A DNA stretch of 64,000 nt from Methylobacterium sp. E-065 (GCF_022829605.1 NZ_JAKSYD010000114.1:248001-312000); one strand, 5' to 3'. Counted from the first letter of the stretch, positions 8,882 through 19,399 are shown. Notes: generated from the sequence alone by a model not told the origin. A program made the numbers and translations.

Positions 8882-9517
8882 TCAGGCGCCCGCTTCGTCC
8901 CGAGGGAGCACGCTCTTCTCAGCGACCGTCGTGTCGGCGGCGAGCCGATAGATCAGCGGCTCGCCGGTCCTGATTTCGAGGGCAGCGACCGCGTCGCTGG
9001 CGAGCCCGTCCAGCACCATCACCAGGGCCCGGAGGGAATTGCCGTGGGCCGCCACCAAGACCCGCTCGCCGCGCATCACCCGGGGCAGGATCGCCGCGAT
9101 GTAGAAGGGCAGCACCCGCGCAGCCGTGTCCTTCAGGCTCTCGCCGCCGGGCGGGCGCACATCATAGGCGCGGCGCCAGAGGTGGACCTGTTCGTCCCCC
9201 CACCGCTTGCGCGCCTCGTCCTTGTCGAGGCCGGCGAGGTCGCCGTAATCGCGCTCGTTCAGCGCGCCGTCCCGCACCACCGGGATGCCGGCAAGCCCCA
9301 TCGCGTCGAGCATGAGCGCGCAGGTATGCCGGGCCCGCACCAGCTCGGACGTGAAGGCGACATCGAACGACAAGCCCTCGCGCTGCAGCCGTCGGCCGGC
9401 AGCCTGCGCCTCCGCGACGCCGCGCGCCGTCAGCTCGGGGTCGCGCCAGCCCGTGAACAGGTTCTGGCGGTTGAATTCGCTCTGGCCGTGCCGAGTGAGG
9501 ACGAGAAGGCGCTCCAT
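8882..9517 (-). CDS. gpmA: 2,3-bisphosphoglycerate-dependent phosphoglycerate mutase
   Basis: 211 residues from the ATG at 9517. It interconverts 3- and 2-phosphoglycerate in central carbon flow. The phosphohistidine motif TRHGQSEFN has His10. [14 protein letters not shown] and the second catalytic His in [13 protein letters not shown] are typical of the dPGM family. The length matches the short alphaproteobacterial form. It starts 10 bp after the dapB stop, and the dapB-gpmA pairing is common in Hyphomicrobiales. Confidence 0.95.
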   Translation of the reverse strand: MERLLVLTRHGQSEFNRQNLFTGWRDPELTARGVAEAQAAGRRLQREGLSFDVAFTSELVRARHTCALMLDAMGLAGIPVVRDGALNERDYGDLAGLDKDEARKRWGDEQVHLWRRAYDVRPPGGESLKDTAARVLPFYIAAILPRVMRGERVLVAAHGNSLRALVMVLDGLASDAVAALEIRTGEPLIYRLAADTTVAEKSVLPRDEAGA

Positions 9518-9527
9518 AGGATCCCCG

Positions 9528-10325
9528 TCAGAGACCGAGCACATCCGTCATGCTGTAGAGACCCGGCGGCTTCGGGTGGGCCCACAGCGCCGCCTTGACC
9601 GCCCCCGTGGCGAAGAGCCCGCGGTCGGCGGCATGGTGGCTGATCGTCAGGCTCTCGCCCGCGCCGGCGAAGATCACGCTGTGATCCCCCACGACCGTCC
9701 CGCCCCGCAGGGTCGCGAAGCCGATATCGCCGGGCCTGCGCGCGCCGGTCTGGCCGTCGCGCGTCGAGACGCGGACCGCCTTCAGCTCTACGCCGCGGCC
9801 CTCCGCGGCGGCCTCGCCCAGCATCAGCGCGGTGCCCGACGGGGCATCCACCTTCATGCGGTGGTGCATCTCGCTGATCTCGATATCGAACTCGTCGCCC
9901 AACGATTTCGCCACGCGCCGCACGAGCTCCGCCATCAGGTTGATGCCGAGCGACATGTTCCCCGACTGCACGATCCGCGCGTGATACGAGGCCGCCTTCA
10001 GCGCCTCGCGATCCTCATCCGACAGGCCCGTGGTTCCGACCACGTGGACGATGCGGGCCTGGGCGGCCAGTTCGGCAAACTGGATGGTGGCCGCGGGCGT
10101 CGTGAAGTCGAGCACCCCGTCCGCGGCAGCGAAAGCGGCAAGCGGATCATCGGTGACGGCGACGCCCAGGGGCGCGAGGCCGGCCAGGATCCCCGCATCC
10201 TGCCCGAGGGCGGACGAGCCTGGGCGCTCGATCGCTGCCGAGAGCGTGCACCCCTCTGCTTCCGCGACGGCGCGCACCAGAATCCGTCCCATGCGCCCAT
10301 CGGCGCCCACCACGACGAGCCGCAT
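9528..10325 (-). CDS. dapB: 4-hydroxy-tetrahydrodipicolinate reductase
   Basis: 265 residues from the ATG at 10325; an in-frame upstream extension would only translate an intergenic repeat. It reduces the dihydrodipicolinate precursor with NAD(P)H in lysine/diaminopimelate synthesis. The nucleotide-binding motif GADGRMGR lies at 8-15. The catalytic pair is in [15 protein letters not shown]. It is the first gene of dapB-gpmA-alkB. Confidence 0.96.
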   Translation of the reverse strand: MRLVVVGADGRMGRILVRAVAEAEGCTLSAAIERPGSSALGQDAGILAGLAPLGVAVTDDPLAAFAAADGVLDFTTPAATIQFAELAAQARIVHVVGTTGLSDEDREALKAASYHARIVQSGNMSLGINLMAELVRRVAKSLGDEFDIEISEMHHRMKVDAPSGTALMLGEAAAEGRGVELKAVRVSTRDGQTGARRPGDIGFATLRGGTVVGDHSVIFAGAGESLTISHHAADRGLFATGAVKAALWAHPKPPGLYSMTDVLGL

Positions 10326-10654
10326 TCTGATCTTTGCCCTCTTATCCCGACAGAAGGGGAGCCGGCCTTGGGCCGCCTCCCCGCTGCCTAACGGATTCCG
10401 ACGTGCCGGTCTAACACCAACATCCTGAGAAAAAGGCGCTTTTGCCCTCCCCCTTGCGAGGAAGGGCCAGGGGTGGGGGTGGTGCAGAAGGCTCCGTAAC
10501 GACCCATCCTGCACGGACCCCCACCTCCAACTCCTTCCCACAAGCTCGATCGATCCCGGGCAGGCCCGGTATCGCTAGGGGAGGAGAGAGTGCCTCGGCT
10601 CACGAAGTAAAAATGTCGGAGCCCGGCTCCGGCGCGGCCGGAGCCCGTTTCAGA
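10326..10654. other. 329-bp intergenic region upstream of dapB
   Basis: Between the bfr end and the dapB start. Most of it is repeat copy A (10392-10600). The rest, next to bfr, contains a GC-rich inverted stretch (GAGCCCGGCTCC near 10620) that may terminate bfd-bfr. The dapB promoter must lie within or beside the repeat. No gene seen. Confidence 0.5.
10392..10600. repeat. Intergenic hairpin repeat family A/B, copy A
   Basis: Shares ordered blocks with 13130-13300: CGGATTC, then 43 nt later GGCGCTTT, then CTTGCG-GGAAGGGCCAGGGGTG, GGGTGGTGCAGAAGGC, CTGCAC, CCCCCACCTCCAACTCC and GGGGAGGAGA. This copy carries about 37 extra bases (around 10541-10577) before its last block. The blocks form inverted pairs, so the element should fold into a long hairpin. 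Confidence 0.75.
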
Positions 10655-11152
10655 TCAATCCTTCTCGGGGGCGATCGGCTCAAGCCCGCCGATGTGGCGC
10701 TGCGCGTAGAGCGGCAGACCAATCTGCTTGATCAGCTCCTGTTGCGTCTCGAGGAAGTCGATATGGCCCTCCTCGTCCGTCGCCAGATCCTCGAACAGGA
10801 TCTTGGACACGCGATCGTTGATCGAATCGCAGTACTGCGCAGCTTCGAGATAGAGCCTGCGTGCCTCGTTCTCGGCCGCGAGATCGCACGCGATGATCTC
10901 CTCGACATTCTGACCGATGCGCAGGGGATCCAACTCCTGCAGATTAGGGAAACCGTCGAGGAATAGGATCCGGTCGACGAACCGGTCCGCATGGTTCATC
11001 TCTTCGATCGATTCCTTGCGCCAGAATTTGGCGAGGTCAATGTAGCCCCAATCATTGAGCATGCGGAAATGCAGCCAGTATTGGCTGACCGCGGTCAGCT
11101 CGCTGCGCAGGCCACGATTGAGATACTCGATGACCTTGGTGTCGCCCTTCAT
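10655..11152 (-). CDS. bfr: Bacterioferritin
   Basis: 165 residues, full length. It is a 24-mer haem-containing iron-storage protein that oxidises Fe(II) at a di-iron ferroxidase site. The ligands appear in [14 protein letters not shown] (Glu18), [11 protein letters not shown] (Glu51, haem Met52, His54) and [13 protein letters not shown] (Glu/His). It follows bfd by about 43 bp, so the two probably form one transcript controlled by the Irr-like box upstream of bfd. Confidence 0.96.
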   Translation of the reverse strand: MKGDTKVIEYLNRGLRSELTAVSQYWLHFRMLNDWGYIDLAKFWRKESIEEMNHADRFVDRILFLDGFPNLQELDPLRIGQNVEEIIACDLAAENEARRLYLEAAQYCDSINDRVSKILFEDLATDEEGHIDFLETQQELIKQIGLPLYAQRHIGGLEPIAPEKD

Positions 11153-11195
11153 TGCCCCCGAACTCCTTCAGCAAACTCAGGCGGGGGCAGTCACA

Positions 11196-11468
11196 TCAGG
11201 CGGCGACTCCCTCATCCGCAGTTTGGAATAAAACCAAACTACAAGCCTGAGCGCAAGCCGCGGAACAGGCATGGCTGCTGTCCGGCGCGCCGTCCTGACC
11301 CAGGGCCGTGCGCATGATATCCCGGATGGTCCGGGCGCAGCGCCCGCATTTCGGGCTGCATCCAAGGCAGGCATAGACCTGCGCGGGGGTCCGCGGACAG
11401 CCCGGACCCGGTGCCAGACAGGACCGAACGGCGCCGTCGGAGATGACATTGCAAGAACAGACGATCAT
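11196..11468 (-). CDS. bfd: Bacterioferritin-associated ferredoxin
   Basis: 90 residues from the ATG at 11468 (IVCSCNVISDGAV). Bfd docks on bacterioferritin and donates electrons that release stored iron. The [2Fe-2S] ligands are the early CSC pair and the later CSPKCGRC group. An unusual C-terminal tail of about 30 residues carries three or four further cysteines (HACSAACAQACS) beyond the normal domain. It lies directly upstream of bfr. Confidence 0.92.
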   Translation of the reverse strand: MIVCSCNVISDGAVRSCLAPGPGCPRTPAQVYACLGCSPKCGRCARTIRDIMRTALGQDGAPDSSHACSAACAQACSLVLFQTADEGVAA

Positions 11469-11536
11469 GCGCCCCGCAGATCCCGCCTTTTCCGGCGTGA
11501 CCCGCATGTCCGGGCCGCGCCACTCCTGTCCGCCAG

Positions 11537-11553
11537 TTTAGAAAAGTTGAAAA
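11537..11553. promoter_or_regulatory. Irr/ICE-like iron-responsive box
   Basis: TTTAGAA-AAG-TTGAAAA matches the alphaproteobacterial iron control element TTTAGAA-N3-TTCTAAA at 12 of 14 defined positions. It lies 69 bp upstream of the bfd start, a suitable place for Irr control of iron storage. Confidence 0.6.
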
Positions 11554-11568
11554 GTGGCGACTTTTCAA
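11547..11568. promoter_or_regulatory. Perfect inverted repeat in the bfd promoter region
   Basis: TTGAAAAGT-GGCG-ACTTTTCAA is a 9-bp perfect palindrome with a 4-nt spacer. It overlaps the right half of the Irr-like box. It could be a second regulator's operator or part of a compound iron-responsive site. Confidence 0.5.
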
Positions 11569-11660
11569 TATCTTACCGGTCTTCCTCGGACATGGCATTC
11601 GGAGGCCGCTCGGTCAAGGGACGGGATTTGCCGGATGCAAATAACCCTCCCGGCGCGCTG

Positions 11661-12278
11661 TCAGCGGGCCAGTTCCCGCAGGCCCAACCGGATCAGCACC
11701 CGGGCCTCGGCTTCCGGTCCGGCTTCCTTCAGGGCGGCGGCGATCGCGGTCGCGGCCTGGACCTGCGGGTAGCCAAGATTGACGAGCGCCGACACCGCGT
11801 CGGCGACGGGGCCGGCGGGGGCACCCGCCTCGACAGCGCCGGCCAGGGCGACAAGGGCTGGATCGAGCGGCGAGAAGGCGGGCGCCTTGTCCTTCAGCTC
11901 GGCCGTAAGCCGGGCCGCGAGCCTTGGGCCAACGCCGGGCGCGCGGCTGATCGCACTTTTGTCCCCCGTCGCGATGGCGCCGGCCAGGGCATCGGGTTCC
12001 ATGACCGAGAGCACCCCGAGGGCCACGCGGGCGCCGACGCCCTGTACGGTCTGGAGCAGGCGGAACCATTCCCGCTCGGCGTCGGACCGGAAGCCGTACA
12101 GGCGGATCATATCCTCGCGAACATGGGTCTCGATGGAGAGTTCGGCCGGCTCGCCGACCTTCGGCATGCGCTGGAGGGTCCGTGCCGAGCAATGCGCGAT
12201 GTATCCGACCCCGGAAACGTCGAGGATCACGAAATCCTCGCCGAACGAATCCACGATGCCCTTGAGTTTACCGATCAT
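11661..12278 (-). CDS. ruvA: Holliday junction branch migration protein RuvA
   Basis: 205 residues from the ATG at 12278 ([19 protein letters not shown]). RuvA tetramers bind four-way junctions and load the RuvB motor. The N-terminal OB fold, the helix-hairpin-helix motifs ([14 protein letters not shown] and [16 protein letters not shown]) and the small C-terminal RuvB-binding domain ([17 protein letters not shown]) are all present. ruvC and ruvB are not beside it in this window; its divergent neighbour is the YceI gene. Confidence 0.96.
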   Translation of the reverse strand: MIGKLKGIVDSFGEDFVILDVSGVGYIAHCSARTLQRMPKVGEPAELSIETHVREDMIRLYGFRSDAEREWFRLLQTVQGVGARVALGVLSVMEPDALAGAIATGDKSAISRAPGVGPRLAARLTAELKDKAPAFSPLDPALVALAGAVEAGAPAGPVADAVSALVNLGYPQVQAATAIAAALKEAGPEAEARVLIRLGLRELAR

Positions 12279-12426
12279 TTCATGCCTGCCCGCTGCTGCG
12301 GATGGCCTACAGAAGCGCGGGCGCGTCCGCCAGACGCGCTTGAGTGGACCGGGACTTCGTGAAATCAGGGGCGCCGCGCCGGCCGAGCTTGGCCGGCTGC
12401 CGGGTGACAAGTCTGGGGGGACGACC

Positions 12427-13056
12427 ATGCGCGCGCCACTTCTCGCTCTGCTGGGCCTGCTCGCCCTCGCGCCAGCCCGGGCGGCCGATGATCCCGCCGC
12501 GCCCGTTCCGGTCGCGCCGAGCGCGGATCCCACCCAGGTCCGTCCGGGGGCCTACGTGCTCGATCCCGACCACGGCAAGATCACGTGGTCGGTCTCGCAT
12601 CTCGGCTATTCGACCTATTACGGCCAGTTCGCCGGCCTGACCGGAAACCTGACCCTCGATCCGAAGAGCCCGGAGAAGAGCCAGCTCTCGGTCAGCGTGC
12701 CGCTCGGCGGCGTGATCACCGGCAGCACCCGCCTGAACGAGCATCTCGCGGCGCCGGACTTCTTCGACACGACCAAGTTCCCGACGGCGAGCTTCACCGC
12801 CACCAAGGTGGAGCCGACGAGCCCGACAACGGCGCGCATCAGCGGCGACCTGAATCTGCGCGGCACCGTGCGCCCGCTGGCGATCGACGCGACCTTCAAT
12901 CAGGCCGGCATTCACCCCGTGGACCAGCGCTACACGGTCGGCTTCGACGGGCGGGCCGTGATCAAGCGCTCGGAGTTCGGCATCAACGCCTACCTGCCGC
13001 AACTCGGGGACGAGGTGACGTTGCGGATCGAGGGCGAGTTCAAGGCGGCCCCGTAG
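12427..13056 (+). CDS. YceI-family periplasmic lipid-binding protein
   Basis: 209 residues from the ATG at 12427, with a signal peptide ([17 protein letters not shown]). The mature part has the YceI lipocalin-like fold: [20 protein letters not shown] at the start, then [26 protein letters not shown] and [15 protein letters not shown]. YceI proteins bind polyisoprenoid-like lipids in the periplasm and are often stress-inducible. A longer in-frame ORF starting at 11779 only reads through antisense ruvA. Confidence 0.9.
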   Translation: MRAPLLALLGLLALAPARAADDPAAPVPVAPSADPTQVRPGAYVLDPDHGKITWSVSHLGYSTYYGQFAGLTGNLTLDPKSPEKSQLSVSVPLGGVITGSTRLNEHLAAPDFFDTTKFPTASFTATKVEPTSPTTARISGDLNLRGTVRPLAIDATFNQAGIHPVDQRYTVGFDGRAVIKRSEFGINAYLPQLGDEVTLRIEGEFKAAP

Positions 13057-13417
13057 CGCCCCGGCAGCCGAGTTTATCCTCGAAAGGGAGATGAACGCCG
13101 CGGCGCAACTCCCCACCGCTGCGGCCTGTCGGATTCACCCTTCTGGGACAAGCGCCGAACCCATTGAGTAAAGGCGCTTTCCCCCTCCTTGCGGGGAAGG
13201 GCCAGGGGTGTGGGTGGTGCAGAAGGCACCACACCGCTCTTTCCTGCACCACCCCCACCTCCAACTCCTCCCCGCGCGGGGGAGGAGAACGCGTCTCGGC
13301 CAGCGATATGTAAAGATTGTCGCCTGCCGAGGGGGAAGAGAAGGCGCATGGCAGGTCTGGACCATCAGATCTGTTGATTGAACCCGGATCGCAAACCCGA
13401 CTGCGGAGACTTGCACG
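13057..13417. other. 361-bp intergenic region
   Basis: Between the YceI gene and the small exported protein. About half is repeat copy B (13130-13300). The remaining 3' part (13300-13417) must carry the promoter of the next gene, but I see no clear -35/-10 pair. No gene seen. Confidence 0.5.
13130..13300. repeat. Intergenic hairpin repeat family A/B, copy B
   Basis: Second copy of the repeat at 10392-10600. A perfect 11-bp inverted pair GGGTGGTGCAG (13212-13222) and CTGCACCACCC (13244-13254) makes an inner stem. Outer blocks CCTTGCGGGGAAGG and CTCCCCGCGCGGGGGAGGAG also pair or self-pair. Confidence 0.75.
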
Positions 13418-13789
13418 ATGCGGATGGCCTTGATTCTTCTGCCCCTGATCCTCGCCGGTCCGGCGGTGGCGCAGGTGCCCGCTGCGCCCGCGCCAGCCTC
13501 GGCCCTCGATAATTATGCGGACGCCGCGACCACGACGATCATCGCCGAGCAAGCGTGTCCGGGCGTGCAGGTGAAGGCCGGCCAGCTGACGAACCTGCGC
13601 CTGGCCGCACGGGTCAATACCGGCCAGGAACCGGTACTTCAGGAGAAGCTGCGGACCCGCGCAACGCAGGTTCGCCAGCAACTGGCCACGGTGGGCCGGG
13701 ATGCTTGGTGCGCGAATGCTCTCCAGGCCTTCGGGCCGGACGGTTCCGTGGCGAAGGGCATCCTGGTCACCGGCGCGCGGTTCCGCTGA
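13418..13789 (+). CDS. Small exported protein of unknown function
   Basis: 123 residues with a signal peptide (ALILLPLILAGPAVA-Q). The mature protein is mostly helical in appearance and has two cysteines (AEQACPGV and DAWCANAL) that could pair in the periplasm. A long helix (RAATQV-type, about 80-100) lies between. I do not recognise a family. It stands alone upstream of the rplU promoter. Confidence 0.65.
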   Translation: MRMALILLPLILAGPAVAQVPAAPAPASALDNYADAATTTIIAEQACPGVQVKAGQLTNLRLAARVNTGQEPVLQEKLRTRATQVRQQLATVGRDAWCANALQAFGPDGSVAKGILVTGARFR

Positions 13790-13831
13790 AGCAGACCGCG
13801 GCAGCAGATCGCAAAGGTAGGCCGCGAAGGA

Positions 13832-13860
13832 TTGACACGCGGCCGCACGGTCCCTAGTGA
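13832..13860 (+). promoter_or_regulatory. Sigma-70-type promoter of rplU
   Basis: TTGACA (13832-13837), a 17-nt spacer and TAGTGA (13855-13860) give a good vegetative promoter. Its -10 falls inside the palindrome-like GGTCCCTAGTGACC, leaving a leader of roughly 130 nt before rplU. Confidence 0.6.
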
Positions 13861-13862
13861 CC
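13847..13862. promoter_or_regulatory. Leader palindrome, rplU copy
   Basis: CACGGTCCCTAGTGACC. The same element, with one base changed, recurs at 14335-14350 upstream of rpmA. GGTCCCTAGKGACC is a (near-)perfect 14-bp palindrome. Confidence 0.5.
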
Positions 13863-13995
13863 AAGCATGGCGCGCGGCCTCTCTTCGGGGTCTGCGCGTT
13901 TCGCGTTGTTCGGGCTCAAGCCCGGCAATGACTTCAAACAAGAAGCCGGTCCAGGGGCAGCCGCCCCGGAGGCCGTTCGAGAACACGAGAGAACG

Positions 13996-14310
13996 ATGTT
14001 CGCAGTCATCAAGACGGGCGGTAAGCAGTACCGCGTCGCCGCTAACGACACCATTACCATCGCCACCCTGGCCGGCGAGGCCGGCGAGGCCGTGACCTTC
14101 GGCGAGGTCCTCCTGTTCGCGGACGGCGCGGGCGCCACCCAGGTCGGCGCGCCGACCCTGTCGGGCATCAGCGTCACGGGCGAGATCGTGCGCCATGGCC
14201 GCGACAAGAAGGTAATCGCCTTCAAGAAGCGCCGCCGGCAGAACTCGCGCCGCAAGCGCGGCCACCGGCAGGACCACACGGTGGTCCGCATCACCGGCAT
14301 CTCGGCCTAA
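13996..14310 (+). CDS. rplU: 50S ribosomal protein L21
   Basis: 104 residues from the ATG at 13996 (FAVIKTGGKQYRVAANDT). L21 binds 23S rRNA in the large subunit. The basic block FKKRRRQNSRRKRGHRQDHT and the end VVRITGI are diagnostic. An in-frame ATG at 13867 would add a 43-residue extension not seen in the family, so it is rejected. First gene of rplU-rpmA. Confidence 0.97.
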   Translation: MFAVIKTGGKQYRVAANDTITIATLAGEAGEAVTFGEVLLFADGAGATQVGAPTLSGISVTGEIVRHGRDKKVIAFKKRRRQNSRRKRGHRQDHTVVRITGISA

Positions 14311-14334
14311 GGCCGGCTCAACGCTGGGCGCGTC

Positions 14335-14350
14335 ACGGTCCCTAGGGACC
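14335..14350. promoter_or_regulatory. Leader palindrome, rpmA copy
   Basis: CACGGTCCCTAGGGACC contains the perfect 14-bp palindrome GGTCCCTAGGGACC (14337-14350), 47 nt before the L27 start. No convincing -35 precedes it, so it is more likely an operator, processing site or RNA hairpin than a promoter. Confidence 0.5.
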
Positions 14351-14396
14351 CGATCCGCGACCGCATCGCAGCAGATCAGACTTCGGAGCTCATCCC

Positions 14397-14663
14397 ATGG
14401 CACACAAGAAAGCAGGCGGCTCGTCCCGCAACGGCCGCGACTCGGCCGGCCGTCGTCTCGGCGTCAAGAAGTTCGGCTCGGAGGCCGTCATTCCGGGCAA
14501 CATCATCGTGCGCCAGCGCGGCACCAAATGGCATCCCGGCGCCAATGTCGGCATGGGCAAGGACCACACGCTGTTCGCGCTGGTACCGGGCCATGTCCAC
14601 TTCGAGACGCGCCGCGGGCGCGACTTCGTGACCGTAGCACCGCTGGCCGAGGCCGCGGAATAA
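14397..14663 (+). CDS. rpmA: 50S ribosomal protein L27
   Basis: 88 residues. Its N-terminal tail ([20 protein letters not shown]) reaches the peptidyl-transferase centre. The tail starts directly at the ATG, so it lacks the cleaved N-terminal extension found in Firmicutes L27. It follows rplU by 86 bp and is followed by a strong hairpin. Confidence 0.97.
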   Translation: MAHKKAGGSSRNGRDSAGRRLGVKKFGSEAVIPGNIIVRQRGTKWHPGANVGMGKDHTLFALVPGHVHFETRRGRDFVTVAPLAEAAE

Positions 14664-14768
14664 CAGGCGGGCGCCCAGAGTGGCGAAGCTGGCGTCCCGC
14701 CCGGTGTCCCACACCGGACCGGCGACGTCGTAGCCCAGCCCCTGACGGGCCGGATCGGACGGAACACC

Positions 14769-14794
14769 GGGGAGGATGGGACGCCATCCTCCCC
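14769..14794 (+). terminator. Hairpin after rplU-rpmA
   Basis: Perfect 11-bp stem GGGGAGGATGG / CCATCCTCCCC with a GACG loop, followed by TTCGTCGTCTT. Likely terminates or attenuates the ribosomal protein transcript before the acetyltransferase gene. Confidence 0.7.
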
Positions 14795-14849
14795 TTCGTC
14801 GTCTTGAGGCGGTGCCCCGAAGCCGGGCGCATCGCCCTGCGAGGGCACG

Positions 14850-15461
14850 ATGTTCCCCGATCTGACCCGTGACGATGTCTTCCGGATCGAAACACAGCGG
14901 CTGTGGCTGCGCTGGCCGACCGCGAAGGATGCGCCGGCCATCGTGATGCTCGCGGGCGAGCGGTCCGTAGCCGAGATGACGGCCCACATTCCGCACCCGC
15001 TCGATCGCCTCGCGGTCGACGATTTCCTCATCAAGGTCCGCGGCGCCAACAGTGCCGGAACGGGCCTGACCCTGGCCCTCGCGCGCCGCGAGAGTCCCGG
15101 CAGCCTGATCGGCCTGATCGCGATCACGGAGACCGACGGCACGCCGCATCTCGGCTACTGGCTCGGCCAGCCCTGGTGGGGAAACGGGCTGATGAGCGAG
15201 GCAGCGGCAAGTCTGATCCACGCCTTCTTCGCGTATGCCAGCGGGGAGCGGCTGACGTCCGGTGCCCTGCCGGAGAACCGCGGTTCGCAGCGGGTGATCG
15301 AGAAGGTCGGCTTCCGCTGGACCGAACGGCGCGCGGCTCCAAGCCCGGCGCGGGGCGGCCCGCGGCAGCTGGACTGGTTTGCCCTGGAGCGCGCCGAATG
15401 GGTCCGGCACCGGGCCATGTCCGAGCCGCACCCGGCCTCGGACTTGGCCCTGGCCTCCTGA
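14850..15461 (+). CDS. GNAT-family N-acetyltransferase (RimJ/RimL type)
   Basis: 203 residues. The early strand [22 protein letters not shown] and the later region [21 protein letters not shown] (acetyl-CoA loop) followed by [18 protein letters not shown] are typical of ribosomal-protein/antibiotic-type GNAT enzymes. It sits between L27 and Obg, a position kept in many Hyphomicrobiales, so a ribosomal or small-molecule amine substrate is plausible but not shown. GAGGG lies just before the ATG. Confidence 0.88.
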   Translation: MFPDLTRDDVFRIETQRLWLRWPTAKDAPAIVMLAGERSVAEMTAHIPHPLDRLAVDDFLIKVRGANSAGTGLTLALARRESPGSLIGLIAITETDGTPHLGYWLGQPWWGNGLMSEAAASLIHAFFAYASGERLTSGALPENRGSQRVIEKVGFRWTERRAAPSPARGGPRQLDWFALERAEWVRHRAMSEPHPASDLALAS

Positions 15462-15531
15462 CGATCCGGATCGCCGTAGGGCGGCCCCGCATCCCATATG
15501 TCGCGCGGGGTCGCTTCCGGGCGGCTCGTAG

Positions 15532-16575
<1,044 letters not shown>

Positions 16576-16807
16576 GTAGCGCGCTAACGACGGGGCTCGG
16601 CGTGCAGGCCCGACGTGTGATGGAATGCGGATCGCCGCACACTGGTCCTGCGTCATCGGACAGGAACGGGACGTTCGGTCGATAGTGTTGTTCAGCCGCC
16701 GGATGACCGCAACGCGGTTCCCTTCCTAGGCCCGCTCTCCGCACACGGCTGTTCAAACCACCCCGCTTCGTCCAAACCGCGCCGATGAGCCGCGCATCGT
16801 CAGAATC

Positions 16808-17923
16808 ATGATCCCGACCCTCGAAGATTTCCGCCGCGTCGTCATCAAGGTCGGGTCGGCGCTCCTGGTCGATCGGACCGCCGGGCGCCTCCGGCATGCC
16901 TGGCTCGCGGCGCTGGCCGAGGACATCGCAGAGTTGCACGCGCGCGGGGTCGACGTGCTGGTCGTGTCCTCCGGCAGCATCGCCCTGGGACGCACGGTGC
17001 TGGGCCTGCCGCCCGGGCCCCTGCGGCTGGAGGAGAGCCAGGGCGCGGCCTCGGTGGGGCAGATCACCCTGGCCCGGCACTGGGCCGAGGCGCTCGGCCA
17101 TCATGGCATCGTGGCCGGCCAGATCCTGGTGACACCGCAGGACACGGAGGAGCGCCGCCGCTACCTCAACGCCCGGGCGACCGTGCTGAAACTGCTGGAA
17201 ATGCGCGCCGTGCCGGTCGTCAACGAGAACGACACGGTGGCGACCTCCGAGATCCGGTACGGCGACAACGACCGCCTCGCCGCCCGCGTCGCCACGATGA
17301 TCGATGCCGACGTGCTGGTCCTGTTCTCGGATATCGACGGCCTCTACACCGCACCGCCGAAGAGCGATCCGGATGCGCGCCATCTGGCTGTGGTCGAACG
17401 CATCACCCCGGAGATCGAGGCGATGGCGGGCGGGCCGGCCTCCGAGCTGTCGCGGGGTGGCATGCGCACCAAGGTCGAGGCCGCCAAGATCGCCGTGTCC
17501 GGCGGCACCCATCTGGTGATCACGGATGGGCGCGGGAAGAACCCGCTGAAGGCCCTCCGGGAAGGCGCGCGCTGCACGTGGTTCCTGTCCGGTTCGACGC
17601 CGACGGCGGCGCGCAAGACCTGGATCGCCGGCTCCCTCGAACCGCGCGGGACGCTCACGATCGATTCCGGCGCCCTGAAGGCCTTGCGGGGCGGCGCCAG
17701 CCTGCTTCCCGTCGGCGTCCGGGCGATCGAAGGCAGCTTCTCCCGCGGGGATGCCGTGGTGATCCGCGACCCCGAGGGCCGTGTCCTCGGGCGCGGTCTC
17801 GTCGCCTACGACAGCGCCGAAGCGACCCTGATCATCGGTCATCCGAGCGCACGCATCCCGGACTTGCTCAACTATCCCGGTCGCGCCTGGATGGTGCACC
17901 GCGATGACTTGGCATTGTTCTAA
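16808..17923 (+). CDS. proB: Glutamate 5-kinase
   Basis: 371 residues. It phosphorylates glutamate in the first step of proline synthesis. The amino-acid kinase domain begins [13 protein letters not shown] and contains [11 protein letters not shown] and [10 protein letters not shown]. The later [15 protein letters not shown] is typical. A C-terminal PUA domain covers about 275-365. proA follows after about 160 bp. A 232-bp gap separates it from obgE, in which I see no gene. Confidence 0.96.
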   Translation: MIPTLEDFRRVVIKVGSALLVDRTAGRLRHAWLAALAEDIAELHARGVDVLVVSSGSIALGRTVLGLPPGPLRLEESQGAASVGQITLARHWAEALGHHGIVAGQILVTPQDTEERRRYLNARATVLKLLEMRAVPVVNENDTVATSEIRYGDNDRLAARVATMIDADVLVLFSDIDGLYTAPPKSDPDARHLAVVERITPEIEAMAGGPASELSRGGMRTKVEAAKIAVSGGTHLVITDGRGKNPLKALREGARCTWFLSGSTPTAARKTWIAGSLEPRGTLTIDSGALKALRGGASLLPVGVRAIEGSFSRGDAVVIRDPEGRVLGRGLVAYDSAEATLIIGHPSARIPDLLNYPGRAWMVHRDDLALF

Positions 17924-18081
17924 GACTGTTGTGAACGATCTGCATTCAGTTCGCCCGGGCCCCGTTAAGTATTGTTGTCCTGCGTGCTGCGGCACACTTG
18001 TCGGCGTGCTGTACGATGTGCAAATACGGCTCCCTGCCCTGTCGCGCCGTTGAGCGGCCGTCGCCAAACGAGGACGCCAGC

Positions 18082-19380
18082 GTGCCCGTCCTGAATCTCA
18101 GATCGGACTTCGCCGAGGCCGATGCCCTGCCGGAGCAGATGGCGGCGATCGGCCGGCGTGCCCGGGCCGCCGCCCGGCAAATGGCATTGGCCTCGGCCCA
18201 GACCAAGGACATCGCCTTGAAGGCGATCGCCGCACGCCTGCGGGCCAGCGGCGACGAGATCGTGGCGGAGAACGCCCGCGACGTCGCGGCCGCGCAGAAG
18301 GCCGGCCAGACCGTGGCCCTGATCGACCGGTTGACGCTGGATCCCGGCCGTCTGGCCGCCATGGCCGATGCCGTGGAAAAGATCGGGTCGCTGGCCGATC
18401 CGGTCGGCCGCCAGCTCGCCGCCATCGAGCGGCCGAACGGACTGCTGATCGAGCGCATCACCGTCCCGCTCGGCGTGATCGGCGTGATCTTCGAGAGCCG
18501 GCCCAACGTCACGGCGGATGCCGGCGCGCTCTGCCTGAAGGCCGGCAATGCCGCGATCCTGCGGGCTGGTTCGGACAGCCACCGCAGCGCCATGGCGATC
18601 GCCCGGGCGATGAGTTTGGGGCTGGCCGATGCCGGCTTGCCTGCCGAGGCGATCCAGCTCGTGCCGACCCGCGACCGGACGGCGGTCGGACTGATGCTGT
18701 CCGGCCTCGACGGATGCGTCGACGTGATCGTGCCCCGGGGCGGCCGCGGCCTCGTGGCCCGCGTCCAGCAGGAAGCGCGGGTGCCGGTCTTCGCCCATCT
18801 CGACGGGATCAACCACGTCTACGTCGCCGCCGGGGCCGACCTCGACATGGCGCGGACCGTCCTGCTGAACAGCAAGATGCGTCGCATCAGCGTCTGCGGC
18901 GCTGCCGAGACCCTGCTGGTCGACCGGGCCTGCGCCGGCACGCATCTCGCGCCGCTCGTATCCGCCCTCTTGGATGCGGGTTGCGCGGTCCGCGGCGACG
19001 CCGCAACCCGCACCGTCGACCCCCGGGTCACCGCCGCCTCCGAGGAGGACTGGCACACCGAATACCTCGATGCCGTCATCGCGGTTCGGGTGGTGGACGG
19101 GATCGGGGCGGCGATCGAGCATATCGAGACCTACGGCTCGCACCACACCGACGCCATCATCACGCAGGACGATGCCGAGGCCACGCGTTTCCTGGCCGAG
19201 GTCGATTCGGCGATCGTGACCCACAACGCCTCGACGCAGTTCGCCGATGGCGGCGAGTTCGGATTCGGGGCCGAGATCGGGATCGCCACTGGGCGGATGC
19301 ACGCCCGCGGCCCGGTCGGCGTCGAGCAGCTCACGACCTTCAAGTATCGGGTGCACGGCAGCGGCCAGATCCGTCCGTGA
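18082..19380 (+). CDS. proA: Gamma-glutamyl phosphate reductase
   Basis: 432 residues. It reduces glutamyl 5-phosphate to glutamate semialdehyde with NADPH in proline synthesis. The GTG at 18082 ([10 protein letters not shown]) has GAGGA at good distance; an ATG at 17998 would add a cysteine-rich, non-conserved leader. [25 protein letters not shown] and the catalytic Cys in [14 protein letters not shown] are present, with the family's C-terminal HGSGQIR. Follows proB. Confidence 0.95.
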   Translation: MPVLNLRSDFAEADALPEQMAAIGRRARAAARQMALASAQTKDIALKAIAARLRASGDEIVAENARDVAAAQKAGQTVALIDRLTLDPGRLAAMADAVEKIGSLADPVGRQLAAIERPNGLLIERITVPLGVIGVIFESRPNVTADAGALCLKAGNAAILRAGSDSHRSAMAIARAMSLGLADAGLPAEAIQLVPTRDRTAVGLMLSGLDGCVDVIVPRGGRGLVARVQQEARVPVFAHLDGINHVYVAAGADLDMARTVLLNSKMRRISVCGAAETLLVDRACAGTHLAPLVSALLDAGCAVRGDAATRTVDPRVTAASEEDWHTEYLDAVIAVRVVDGIGAAIEHIETYGSHHTDAIITQDDAEATRFLAEVDSAIVTHNASTQFADGGEFGFGAEIGIATGRMHARGPVGVEQLTTFKYRVHGSGQIRP

Positions 19381-19399
19381 CCGCGGTTCAAGGTCCGGC

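Noticed and set aside
16655..16690. GGAAC followed by GTT upstream of proB
   Set aside because: Spacer is 19 nt, out of the usual EcfG range, and proline synthesis is not a typical target.
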